Shown here piece after piece: positions 25,613 to 37,300 of a stretch of DNA of 64,000 bases; position 1 is the first letter of the stretch; each line of letters opens with the position of its first letter. Source of the stretch: Malurus cyaneus samueli. Lineage: Eukaryota; Chordata; Aves; Passeriformes; Maluridae. The translations under genes were made by a program, and so were the position numbers. The notes below the pieces were generated by a model, which was given only the letters and a program-made list of their open reading frames with translations, did no database searches and was not told the origin of the DNA. The stretch spans positions 32,573,165-32,637,164 of the forward strand of contig CM019217.1 of assembly GCA_009741485.1 (NCBI GenBank). Reading direction: 5' to 3'.

Positions 25613-27956
25613 TAATAATCCTCTTGTTTGTCTCTCATTTTTAATCTTTCAGAAGCCCCAGATGGCATGGGTTTGATAGGTCAATGTGACCTCTCAGGTT
25701 GTGCAATTAGTGAGCTGCCTTTACAATTTCTGGAGCAGCATCTCACAGGATGGGAAGTAGTACTGTGCTTGAAGCAGCTCAAGGTGGAAAGAGCAACTAG
25801 AACTGAAAGGAGACTTAAGGGGACTTACCCAAGTTTGGCCTCAAATGTCGAGGTTGGGAGTTGTGGCATCTTTTCAGCTGTTTTTCCATGGCTGGGCTTT
25901 GAACAAGTCACCTCATAGAAGGCATCTTGTCGAAGTCAATCCCCCACCCAACGCAAGCTCAGCTGTACTTCCCCCAGTCCTCATAGATCTCCATGTGGCT
26001 TGCTCACAGTTTTCTCTTCCGGAAAAATCTCTTTTTGCAGTTTCAGCCAATAGCTTCTTATTAACGGAATGAATCAGAAATCAAGTAAGCGTTGTCCAGG
26101 GCTTTCAACATTACTACGTGATGGCAATTTCTGATTCCTGGAAACCTGCAGAGTATCTAAGTAAGGGTGTGCAAGTAAGACTCGCACGGTTGTGGTGGTG
26201 GCGGACTGTGTCCATTGCAAAGCGCTGTGCACTTTGTGCTGGCCCTGGCCTAGGCAGAAGTGGAGAGCACTTACTCTCTTGCAGTTTTTTAAGCTGTTGG
26301 ATGTGACACAGATTGGTTCAGGTATGCAAAATATGTGGACACCAAGTGCCCTTCCTATTTGATTACCATTCTCCTACCAGCCTGACGTATGGGTGAGCTG
26401 AGGAGTGTATATTGGGTTGATGAGCAATAACATTCACAAAAATGTAAATGCAAATGTCTCCCTGTCACAGGGAGACAGTAGCTGGCTATTGAAAAGGGAA
26501 ACTAAACAGAAGGATTTTGCTGTGTTTTTAACCAAACCTTAACCTTAATCCTACAGTTCCAAGTTTCATTACAGGTGTGTGTGAAACTTGCAATTTTGTC
26601 ACCCACTGCACAGTGGCCTGGGAAGACAAGGTTAGAGCTTTGGTTAGGATTGGGAGGAAGAGGAACGCCCAAGCAGTATTTGGAGTGGGACTAAAATCTT
26701 GTAAGGGTTGAAATTATGTATGTAAACTTCCTAGTTTCTGTCCTTTTCATTTGGTTGTGCATTTACCTTTCCAGTGACTCAAATGCTGGGGCTGAGGCTG
26801 AGCCTAGAGCAAAAGTCAGGGCTGAGGGAAAGAGAAAGCTCAGTTTTGTGGAGCTGGACAGCATCATGCAATGTAAACCAAGAGCTGGCGCTCATCTCCT
26901 GAGGATTATTTAGTCTGTAGACTGCAAGAGTCTCTTGGCCCTGGCCTGGTTTAGCTGTGAGGGTGTAGGCCGAAGGGAGGCCCAGAGTTAGGGTTGTGTG
27001 GGGGCTCTAAAGCATCTTTGGAAGTAAACAGAGCTGACTCCAGACTTCTGCTTTCCTGGAGGCAGGGCTGCTGTTTCCCTCCATGATGGCTCGCTCTGTC
27101 CTTGACGTTCAGATGGGTGATGTGAGCTGTGGGTGCATCTCTGCAGGCCTCCAGGCAAGCAGCCATGTCCTGTGCGTTATGCACTGTGAGGGGCAGTGGG
27201 CTTTCCTCCTTCCTAGCAGCACTTTGAGCTCCCTGCCCCTCACCCATGGTGCTGAGGGAGCATCTCAGAGTCCTTTGCCATCCTGCAAAGCCTCTCAATG
27301 TCTGACCTTGAACAAGCGCTCCCTGACCTCAGTCCTGTATGTCCACCTGAGTGGGAACATATTTGCTCTTTGTGATGGAACATTTTGAATTTCTCAGTTT
27401 CCAAGGCTCACTCTGGAACCTACATGGAGCCTGATCCCCAACACGGCTGCCAAAACTGCGTGAGGGCTGAGCTGCCTTTTCTGTGCATCCTGCCAGACCT
27501 GCCTTCAGCAGGTCACTGGGGTGAGAAGATGGTTGCTCAAAGGCTGCCCAAGGTATACAAATGCTTGTTTGCAAAGTAAGCTCCCACGTGCTAGGAGAAG
27601 GATTTGCTGCTCTTAGCACCATGTATCTGAAGCTTAGGAGTAGGCAGTAGGGAAGGGCAGGCATCTCCAGCTTAACACAGGAGTTAAGCTTTATGTAACT
27701 GAAGAAAGTTCCGCATTCACGTCTGGCCTCTCGTCATTCCATGCTAGAGTCGAGCCCAGCATGCAGATGGCCAGGCAACTTGGCTTGCTCTCCCCTTGAT
27801 CCCATCAGGAGGGCAGCTGAGATGCAAAAGCACTGACACCCACCCTGCTCCAGTAGCTGAGTAACAGTTCCCTGCTGGGAACTGTGTATACTTTTTAAAT
27901 TCCCCTCTTACCAGGGCTTATATGTTTGAAGCTTTTCTAAGAAGTATCCAAGCATG
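25613..27956. other. intergenic, nothing recognised
   Basis: Sequence between the IRF2 poly(A) site and the first solo LTR. Open frames of 60-115 codons occur on both strands, but none resembles a known protein and they overlap one another as random frames do. Confidence 0.8.
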
Positions 27957-27962
27957 GGAGTT
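27957..27962. repeat. target-site duplication GGAGTT, left copy
   Basis: Identical to 28389-28394 immediately beyond the other LTR end. Together they delimit the insertion. Confidence 0.85.
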
Positions 27963-28388
27963 TGTGGAGGGCCTGTCTAAGGCCTGGTTAAGGGATAGAA
28001 GGCCTGTGAATATTCTGGAACTGTCTGAGCCCTTGGCCATCATTGGCCACGAACGGCAGGTGCTGTAACGGTTCCAGTGGGGCACTGTCCCGTGTACCCT
28101 TGTGACCACGAGACCTGCTAATGTATCTAAATGGCAAAAGGGAGTCAGCACGAAAGACCTGTAACGGCAGAGTTGCCATAAAAGGCAGTTTATATCGTTA
28201 GTAGGGGTTGATAAGCGTTAAGTTACTGTTATTATCGTTAGGAAAACGTTGGATTAAAAAGTTATTACCGTTAGGAAGTCTGGCTATATAAACGCTCCTG
28301 TGCGCACAATAAAATCGAGAGCGTTCTACCAGATACCGAGGTCGTTTGTGCGTCTCTCCTGTCGCCCTGACAAATGGTTGCTCCGACA
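27963..28388 (+). mobile_element. solo LTR of an endogenous retrovirus, 426 bp, alpharetrovirus-like layout
   Basis: The element starts TGTGGAGGGCC and ends GCTCCGACA (TG...CA). It is flanked by a perfect 6-bp target-site duplication, GGAGTT, at 27957-27962 and 28389-28394, so it is a complete solo LTR. A TATA box (TATATAAA) lies at 28285-28292 and AATAAA at 28308-28313, only 16 bp apart. A poly(A) signal placed between TATA and start site, with a very short R, is the arrangement of avian alpharetrovirus LTRs. A 6-bp duplication also fits class II (ERVK/alpha) elements. U3 holds repeated CGTTA motifs, including three TAACGG sites. No viral gene remains. Confidence 0.88.
28285..28313 (+). promoter_or_regulatory. 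LTR TATA box and poly(A) signal
   Basis: TATATAAA at 28285-28292 followed by AATAAA at 28308-28313. Transcription would be expected to start about 28315-28320, heading away from IRF2 and toward ENPP6. Confidence 0.7.
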
Positions 28389-28394
28389 GGAGTT
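28389..28394. repeat. target-site duplication GGAGTT, right copy
   Basis: Right partner of 27957-27962. It directly follows the terminal CA of the LTR. Confidence 0.85.
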
Positions 28395-31300
28395 ACAGTA
28401 TGTATCCATAACACTGATCCATGAAAGAGAGTATACACCTAGCAATGCATTGCTCAGACCAAATGCACTGTGGGGTGATGTAATGCAACAGAGGATTTCT
28501 TTGGGCTGGGACATCAGATGTTCATTCTGAAATCTGGGGTTCAATTGCGTTTGTTACCTGGTGCTTGCAAAACTGTGCAAAGTCATACAAAATGTCCAGT
28601 CTTTAATAGCACAGCTTCCAGTTGGGTTCTGAAACACTGGGAGCCAGGTGCCTGCCCAATAGCACTACAGGCAATACCAAGTTAATGTCATCATGCAATT
28701 CTGGGATATGCTCAGCTGCCAAGCCTGCAGGAACCTCCCTGATGGGAGGCTGGAAGGGAGGTAAGGGCCAGACTCTCCCTGTGCAGCAGCCACACAGCTT
28801 GTGGCCGAGGCACTGGCCCTGAACTGGAAGTTCAATCAGACTCCTCTGGGGAGCTCAGCTAGGAAGGAGCTGTGGTACCAAGGTCTCAGGCAAAGTCTGA
28901 CGTCTTCAAAGGTAGGAAAAAGTCATCAGGGGATTAGCAGAACTAGAGAAATTAGATTTGCTTGGGATCTGGGCTGTGTTCAGAGGTTCTTCTTGGGGTG
29001 GGAGTATTCCTGAAGCTGCACTGTTTAGGTTAGGGCATTTGCACAGCCTCCCTCTTTCCCACGACCCAGTCCCCTTATGAACTTTCTAGTGAAGGGTTAC
29101 TGTACATAGCAGCCTCTTCCTCAGCGAGGCCCTAATGAGAGCTGTCTTTTCTATCCAGGCATTTGTTTTCTCAATCAAACTCTTAGGAACTTTTAGTTAG
29201 TAGGACATGGCCAGTTGTAGAACAATTTGGGTCAGGCAGAGAGTGGCACAGGCTGATGGTGTCCAGCATGATGATGTCTCATAATCTTGGTAAATCAGAG
29301 GTGGAGCTGAGTTTACCCATGTTATCAGCTGGGTATCTGGCTGCATGAGGTACTCTGCAACCACAGAGAGCTGGTTTGAAGTTTGAGAAGAAAGCAAGGA
29401 ATGGCAGTATTTAGCAAAAAGGAAATCTTAGCACAGGCTCCTCCTGTCTTTGCAGGTTTACTGAAGTGGAATCATTCCCCTCTTACTGTGGATGCCTTTG
29501 CCCTTGGCTGTCACCGGTATCCACCACCAGAGTTTGTGACACTTTTCAAAATCACCTGAAGTTAGCCTACCCTCACTTGGAGAAGGAACTGAAGTATAAA
29601 TATTTACCTACCACATGAGGAAAAAAGACGTCAAGTACAGGGTCTCGAAGATTTAAAAGATGCAAGTCTGACACAAGCTGTGAGTTCAATTTTACATGCT
29701 CTTCTGCTCCCATCCCATACATACCTAGTTTACTGAGTAGTTGGTGCCTCAAGGTAAGTGATATTTCCATAGAGTGAATATATATACCTGTGTGTAGGAG
29801 ATGAATTTATGGAGAAAGCAGTTAAGGGAAACTGGAATAGATCCATTCCCTTGCCCAGGAAAGCTAAAGACCAGACATGTCCAATTTTTTTGCAGGAGAG
29901 TTTATGAATGATTGTAAATTAATTTATTTTCTTGATTTGGAAGGGGCCAAGACTACCACTGAAGGACACCTATGAAGGTAGGATCACCCTTTCCATAACT
30001 CAACTGAAGTAATGGGAAAAATGAGGGAGATCACAAAAAAAAAAAAAAAAAATGAACTAGTGTTTCCAAGTATAAATTTACCCAGGTGAGCTTATGAGTC
30101 ACATAATGTTACAACCGAGGTTCCTTCTGGACATCCTCCTGGAGCTTGGCAATATCCTCATACACAAAGATATTCAAATCCCATTCAAAATGACACTAGG
30201 TGGGTCAGCTCAAAATTCCCTGGGACAAGCCCTTGCTCTTCTATTTCCCAGCAGGTAGGCATGGCCTCAGTTCCTGTTTTCATGTCACCACCTGGACACC
30301 CCACTCCCTCCCCTGCCTGCACACATCAGCATTCAGGCAGGCAACCTAATGACTCCTTTGTTGGGAGCTCCAGGGAGGGAGTGGCTGTGTATAACCTGAA
30401 TGTTTCTTTGCCACAGGACTGCAAAATGCATTCACTCTGCTTTGGAATAAATGGGAGAAAAATATGTAGGAAATATGAAAATTGTCTGTACCCAGTGCAT
30501 GCTTTGGCTTTCCTCAGGGCTCCTTGGAGTGAAAAGGTTTCCTAAAGGGTTTCTGCCTGGGCCAGAAAAAGCAACTGGATCTTTAAATCCTTCCAACTCT
30601 CATGCAAGATGCATCTCTTTCTCTCTTCTTTTTCCACACAGCAGCACCCCCACCCCAGCACTTGCAACTTGTACCCAAATTGTGAACAGGTACTGCTATA
30701 TACTCTTTGTTCCAGTCTCTCCCTCCCTGTCACTAGCCTGGGTCAGACACATGGTAGGGGAGCCAGGAGGTGGCCATGGTGTGATGGTGGCTTTGGAAGG
30801 GTATGGACTAGGGCCAGGGGCCGGACACTTATCTCACATCCTTAGATGCCTCAGGGAAACACTCCCTGCCCATACAACTTCTGGCATCGTCCCACTTGGT
30901 AGTGCAGGCAACAGGCCAGGTGAGTTTCATCCCTGCTGCCTTAGGTTGGCTGCTTTTGAAGTCTGTCTGTAAATTACTTTTGCTGATTGGATTTATTGGA
31001 GGGAGCTAGTGATGGGGATTGCTGGCACATGTGTGGGTGTTTCTTAAGCTGGAGAGGCTGCACTACCTGGTGCTACAGCAGAACAAATGCTCGATGAGCT
31101 TTCTGGTGAGTCCTTCAAGGGGGATTTCCACCCCTGCAGTAACAGCAGCAGGTGCATGATGTTTCTGTCAACAATAATGAAAACAGTACTGGGGATGAAG
31201 GAAACCATAGGGACCACAGTTGGTGCTTAGTCCAGGACCCCAGGCTTTCTGAGGAGGCAAAGGCAGTTACACTAAGGCTTGGGCTGCACGAAATACAGCT

Positions 31301-32816
31301 GTGGTACTTTACAGCTCTTCAAAAAGGCTTTTCTCTGTGTGTGGCAGCTTTAAATAACTCAGCAAAGGCATGGGAAGCTCTATCCTAGTTTGGCGTATTA
31401 CTTTTTGATGAGCAGGTGATGATAGGTATCTCCTTTGGGCTAGTTCTGCTCTCAATTACACATCCATGGTCTAAATAATTCAGCAGCAGCTAAAAGGTGT
31501 GCTGGCAATTTTCTTGCTGCTGCAACTCCGAGCATAGCCTCCTCACTGAATTTGTGTTCACAGCTAGTTTTGGACTGGTGTCAGAAGGTGAAATGTCAGT
31601 GGAAATAGATCCTTGCTTTATAAAGACTAATATTGGTGTAGAGATAGTGGAGAGGAGTCTAAGTTACTGTCTTTATTTTAATTTTGTAAGGGCCCCTCTC
31701 TCAGACCCCTGTGCTGTAGCTCTTTTCTGAGGACAGAAAGAACATTCATTAGAACACTTGATATTGCCTGCTATGGTACGGCCTTCTGCTTATTTGATGT
31801 ATGGTTCTTCAGCTGATTTACACACCTCATCCGGCTCATTAAACTTAGTGCCTTTGTATATATTTCTCCAGACTATTTCTTTGGAGAAGGTGAACCTTTA
31901 AGGTGTCCAAACTCAGGCAGCTAGATGGGGATTTGCCAGGGTGCTGCACTGTTAACCCCTCGATTTCTGCCCTGAAACATGGGGCAAAAGCAGGAAGCTG
32001 GGCGGGTGCTATGAGCCCGTTTAGAGTTGTTATCTCTCCCAGCCAACGTTGTCAAGTTTCAGTTTTCGGTAGTATTTTTACTCTCAGGCAATTTTTTTTC
32101 TTCTTTTTTTGATTTTTTTTTTTTTTTAACGACTTGAAAAAACACTGCGACACAAGTCACATTTGTAACATTTGAAAGGCCATTTTTTTTGTTCCTGTCA
32201 CACATGACAAGGCACAGGTCTGTCAGTTCCAGCAGCTGGGATACTTTTCTGAACATGGTTCTCTCAAGAGCAAGAAAATACAGATATATAAATAGGGGTG
32301 TGGGTTTATTTCTGGTGCAAGCTCTTGAGAGCTGATGGCTGTTAAAAGTGTGTTTTAGTGCCTGTGGAGGGGTCAGTCTCAGTGCCCGGGCATGCTGTAC
32401 CAAGCTTCCAGGTGGTCACAGCATTCCTATGCACATTCAGCCCCCTGAGTGTCTGCAGGATGGCTGCAGCCCAACCTTACTCCTCCCTCCTTTATTTTTG
32501 TTTTCCATTTGGCTTCCCCTCACAGCTTTGGTTTCTTTAGCTGTGTTTTAACCACTTCACATGTGCACTGTGTGACTCCTGCAGCCAGAGTCTGCTTCAT
32601 ACCCGTTTCAGTCTGGTCCTCCTTTATCCCTCTTCCCTGGCTGCTTTCCTGCCCTCTTCCCCCATTGATTTGTAGGGCCCTGCCAACCCCCATCACCCCA
32701 CCTTCCGATTTTCTCCAGCTGTATGACTAGGTGCTTTCATCCTCTCATAAGTAGCTTCCAGCAGTGCTCTGGGCATCTGTAGGAAATACTTCAGTGCTGT
32801 ACCAGTCTTGGGGCAG
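28395..32816. other. intergenic, no gene recognised
   Basis: Contains an 18-base A-tract (30035-30052) and T-rich tracts at 32091-32130. Open frames up to 173 codons (30451-30972, plus strand) have no recognisable motifs and no splice or promoter context. I treat them as chance. Confidence 0.75.
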
Positions 32817-33095
32817 TGTGCTGGTTTTGGCTGGGGACAAAGTCTTGGACTAAATTAACTTCATGGACATTTTGTGGACACTTTATGGACATGCTACAGA
32901 CGTTTTACAGGGGTGGTCCTAGGGGAATGATATATGTGTGTTTTATCAAAGGATATGAAGGAGGTGGTGGTTAATCAGGATGTTTGGGTAATGTGGGACC
33001 TTAGCATGACATAAATGGCTTGGGATAAGGAGTGGAGAATGTGCTGGTTTCGTCTGGGGCGCAGTTGATTTTCTTCATAGTAGTAGGAGGAGGCT
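32817..33095 (+). mobile_element. LTR-retrotransposon remnant with repeated head
   Basis: A TGTGCTGGTTTTGGCTGGGG head at 32817 recurs in slightly changed form at 33040, 223 bp later. The second copy continues as GTTGATTTTCTTCATAGTAG, then GGCTATGTTTTG. This head is familiar from abundant ERVL-type LTRs in bird genomes. The homology fades after about 33095. I could find no target-site duplication, so the element is old, truncated or composite. Family assignment is from memory and tentative. Confidence 0.5.
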
Positions 33096-33824
33096 ATGTT
33101 TTGAATTCGAACCAGAATTGCCCATTTTTCCACCTAAGCCTCTTTGCCTCCAGTGGATAGCCATGTGATGGAAGAGGATGAACCAATTGACATGGGTTAC
33201 AAAAAACATGGCATGGGGCAGCCCTGAGTCAGCACTGTGGGGCTTTCCCCTGCCCCAAAACACTGCCTTGCTCCTCCCAATGCACTGCATGGAGCATGAC
33301 TTGGAGGGCTGAGCACCCACCACCCGTGCCCTTGTGGGTGCTGTACCTTCCTGTGGGCTGCTGGGTACCCGACTGTGCACAGTCATATCCCTCCCTGCTG
33401 GCACAAGGGCAGAGGATCCTGCAGACCACGCCATTCAAAATGTCCTTCCCTAAAAGCCGTCTCCTTGAAGGTTTCTGCCGTCTGGGCACATGCGGTGTGA
33501 GTCATCCTTGTATTTGCACCTTTAGCAGCTTCCTTTTGCATTTGCCATACTTTGCTGGAGAAAATGAGATAATTCCTGTTTTGGTGGAAGGCCTTACAGT
33601 GCCGTGGCTCAGTGCATTTTGGGAGAACATTGTGACTCCACTGACTGCTTTTTGGAGACACAAGTTTGCTGGTATCACAGAGAGACTTTATGGGCATTTG
33701 ATGTTTATTGGTTGAGGAAAATTTAAAGGGGAAATATAAATGATGAGCTTGAGGAAGGCTGATACAAGACCTCTTCATGAGCATTTCAAAGGGTTCTTCT
33801 AAAAGGAATTATATAAAATTAATT
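33096..33824. other. intergenic, unassigned
   Basis: Sequence between the LTR-like remnant and the CR1 pair. Overlapping frames of 119-139 codons occur on both strands over 33075-33784. They contradict one another and match nothing known. Part could be diverged LTR sequence. Confidence 0.6.
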
Positions 33825-34247
33825 ACATAGAATAATAGAATATCCTGAGTTGGAAGGGACCCACCACGATCATCAAAACCCAACTCATTGCCCTGCACAG
33901 GACAGCCCCAAGAGCCACACCAATGTGAAAGCATTGTTCAAACATTCTTGAACTCTCTCAGGCTGGTGCTGTGATCACTTCCCTGGGAAGCCTGTTCCTG
34001 TGCTCAACCACCCTCTGGATAAAAACCTTTTCTAGTTATCCAAAGCAAACTTCCCTTGAAGTTTTGACACAGCTTTGTGTCACACCCTTTGGTCCTGTCA
34101 CTGTCCACCAGAGAGATCAGTGCCTCATTCTGCTTCCCCTCACAAAGAAGTTGTAGATCGCAATGAGATCTCCTCTAAAGCAGGCTAATCAAACCAAGTG
34201 ACCTCAGCCACTCCTCACATGGCTTCCTTTCAAGGCCTTTCCACTCA
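33825..34247 (-). mobile_element. CR1 LINE fragment, 3' portion
   Basis: In minus orientation this is the 3' portion of CR1. The plus strand begins CATAGAATAATAGAATATCC (the terminal CR1 repeat), then GAGTTGGAAGGGACCCACC. It continues through the characteristic CCCTGCACAGGACAGCCCCA, CACTTCCCTGGGAAGCCTGT and AAGTTGTAGATCGCAATGAG segments. It is 5'-truncated near 34247, as most CR1 copies are. No open reverse-transcriptase frame remains. Confidence 0.93.
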
Positions 34248-34274
34248 TAATGAATAGTTCTAAAATTAATTGTG

Positions 34275-34370
34275 TGTAGATGTGGCATTTAGGGACATGG
34301 TTTGGTGGTGGACTTGGTAGTGCTAGGTTATGGTTGGAGCTGGTGATCTAGGAGTAAATGATTCTATGAC
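34275..34370 (+). mobile_element. CR1 LINE 3'-end fragment
   Basis: Plus-oriented CR1 tail: TGTGGCATTTAGGGACATGG, then a GTTGGAGCTGGTGATCTAGG run, ending AAATGATTCTATGA. It is about 95 bp long and lies tail-out relative to the neighbouring minus-strand CR1. Confidence 0.85.
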
Positions 34371-37300
34371 TAAAATGTAAGAGCTAACTTTATGAAAGAA
34401 AAAAATCTGACATATAATTTTAGGATCAGTTACCTACAGATCAACAACCCATTCTGCCATGCCGAGCCCCTCAGCTGTTTTGTGCCTGTGCCTGGTTGAG
34501 TATATCCTTCCTTGGGGAATGGGATGAACCCAGACATCCCAGCCAGCTCCTGCCATAGCTGAAGAGTGTCCAAGTGGCGCTGCCTGCTGGCACAGCAACT
34601 GGTAAATGAGAGCTGGGTAGCTCAGGACACTGTAACAGCACAGCTTCCTTCACACTGCCAAGTGGCCACCTCTGCTGAAGTTATCCTCGCATGAGCCTGT
34701 TCATTTTATGGTTTTACACTTTCAGCTTCCAGACAGGATAGAAGAGAAGCAAAACCAGAGCAGCACGATAGTAGGGAATTACATTTACAGCAAGTCCACA
34801 TTTATTCATGGAAATCTGGTTAACTGGGTTCTAAATAGTTTTACTCAAATCTCTTAAGTTTCCATCTAATAAGGTCTTTAAAAGCAGACAGACGAAACTA
34901 AATCAAGCTCACTACAGGCTTAGCTGCAGGAATGAGTTATCCCATCCCACTGATCCACTCTGACTGTCTGCAGCAAATGCTAATTTGAGGTAACATAGCC
35001 TTGATGAAGGGAAAAAAGGGGATTAGCTAGAGGAACATCCATCCCAGTGACTCAGGGTGATGCGATTTTTATTTAGGTGTTTTAATTAACCAAACACCAT
35101 CTTCTTGTGAAAGAAGATTTTCTCTGCTCTGTGGGACTGAGAGCATTCAGGTGCAGGACTGGTATTCGTGGCCACTTTATTAGAATTACTACCCCTCTCA
35201 CTCTGCGCACATAATCACCACAGTCCTGCCAACAAGCTGAAACAATGTCCCAGCTGGGTCACTTCAGGTGAAGCCAACAGGATGCGCACTGGCTTCCCTT
35301 TCCTTGGCAGCAGCACAAGCAGCTCCAGCGGCACGCCAGGAGCTGGTGCCTGTGACCAGTTGCACGCTGTCTGGCAGTAGCTGGCACCCTCTAGACAAAG
35401 AGGTGCTTTTTTATTTTCCTGTGCTAAATGACACACAATTCCAAGCCACTCAATTGCTTACAAAGGAAGGCCTGGTCTCGGCAGGCCTGAAGCTGCCTGG
35501 GTATTTTTGGGTATCCTTTGGATGTTTTTTTCATGTGCTGACTTGCAGTAAGTTGTGACAAAGACAGGCTTCAGCTTTAAAGAGCAGTGTGAGGAAAAGC
35601 AAGCTGCCTGCCCCAAGCCAGCTGTCCCCAGTGGAAGAGGTGAAGGCCATCAGGTATGGCCATCAGGTTGTCAGGTACAGCTTCAAAGCCCCAAAATGGA
35701 CCTGAACCCTGCTGGAGACTAAGGATGGAGGAAAGTTTGCTTGAGGGTTTCTAGAGTAGTGCTGTCATGGGGTGTGGGGGAAGAATGTCCTGCCCAGCTC
35801 CTCTACTGCTTTTTCCAATGGCCTTTTTCGGTCTGGAGACATGAACATGGTTTGTCCCCTAGAGCTACAACAGCTGTCACGGTATATCCTTTAATATGTG
35901 CTAAGTAACCCCTCAAGTTCCTAGTGAGGACACAGAAAGCAATGATATCCCCCAGGATATCCCCACATCAGCCCAGATGATGTTCCTAGGATACCTCTGC
36001 ATCAGGGACACGGGGCCCAAATGGCCTTACCCTGATATCAGAGGGCTCAGCCTGTGGAAACTGCTCTAATTCACAAACCAATTGCATTTTTCCTGGACAC
36101 CTCTCTCTACAGCAAACCAGCTGGGTTCAGCCAAAGCCCAGGTCACTCTTCTGAATGCTGTGTCAGTTTGAGAAGAGTGGAGACCCTCTTTCTTGAAAGG
36201 ATAAATCATGCTCTTGAGTAAAATTTTGTGCCAAATTTATGCTATTTTATTTGATAAAATTTATTTGCGATAGTTGAGGCCAATTCTGGATGTTTGGCAG
36301 AGGCCAAAGTGATGAAGACCTCACTCTTAGTAGTGTCCATGGCCCTCAGCTTGGTTTGAAGATCTTTTACATGCTTTTAATTATAGCAGCAACACCTTTC
36401 ATAAAGTTCAGAGTCCCTCATTCAGTCAGTAATGTCCTTCAGCTGAAAATCTGCACACCTTCTTACACATCCAGAAAATGCCAGCAGCTGCTTTAACCAC
36501 AGTGCTGCCCTGGAAACTCACATTCCATTTTTTCCCCAATGGAAACCCCACACCATCTATCATCTCTGCTTTCCATGTTCCAGGGCAGAGCCTGCCCACC
36601 TTGTTCTCAAGCTGCCTGCCTTCACGCTTACAAATAAAACAGTATAAATACTTTAGAAACTTTAAAAAAAAAATCAAATGTTATTCCTCTTTGACCCCAT
36701 TTCTATTTGAAATCCTGCCAAACTGGGTGCTTCTGCAAATATGGATGCAGTTACTGTAAGACGGGCAGTACTGCCTGACCGCATTGAGCTCAACTCCTTT
36801 TTTGTCATGATTGGGCAGCAATTTTGGGGAAGTCCAACCACATCTTTCAATGGGACTGCACTCTCACTCTGGTTTTGTGTATCTCTAGTAGGTGTGAGTG
36901 CTTTGCTTCGAGTGAAACTTCTTTCTTCATTGCTTTCCCTGACTGAGTAAATATGTACTTAGCGCCATGACATTGTTCTTTGGGCTTGGACTGTTTCCAG
37001 CTGATTAATTATTACAGCCATGCAATAGTTTTTACAGGACGACGGGGATGTGCGTCAGATCGCTGGCCTGAATGGGCCAGTATCCTGTCTCCGAGATTTT
37101 GGATAAGTATTTTGGACCAGATTATTGGAGCCAGGGAAAGTTTAGAGTGAATTTTTCCTTGGTAAATTCCCCCACCATTTGCTAATCAGCATTTTGGTGA
37201 GTTTATGAGCTGGAGGTTATATCTGAATGATTATTTAATAATCCCAATGGATACACCTTGCACAAATGCACACTCTAATATTCCCTGACAATGAGTTTTT

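Noticed and set aside
28375..28392. A TGGTTGCTCCGACAGGAG stretch looking like a retroviral primer-binding site after an LTR ending at 28372.
   Set aside because: The perfect GGAGTT duplication places the LTR end at 28388, so this sequence is the end of the LTR plus flank. No viral leader or gag-like sequence follows.
30451..30972. 173-codon plus-strand frame.
   Set aside because: It overlaps other frames on both strands, has no motif and no promoter or splice context, and looks like chance.
33075..33784. Overlapping frames of 86-139 codons on both strands.
   Set aside because: They are mutually contradictory, with no recognisable domains, and lie in a repeat-associated stretch. No gene is supported.
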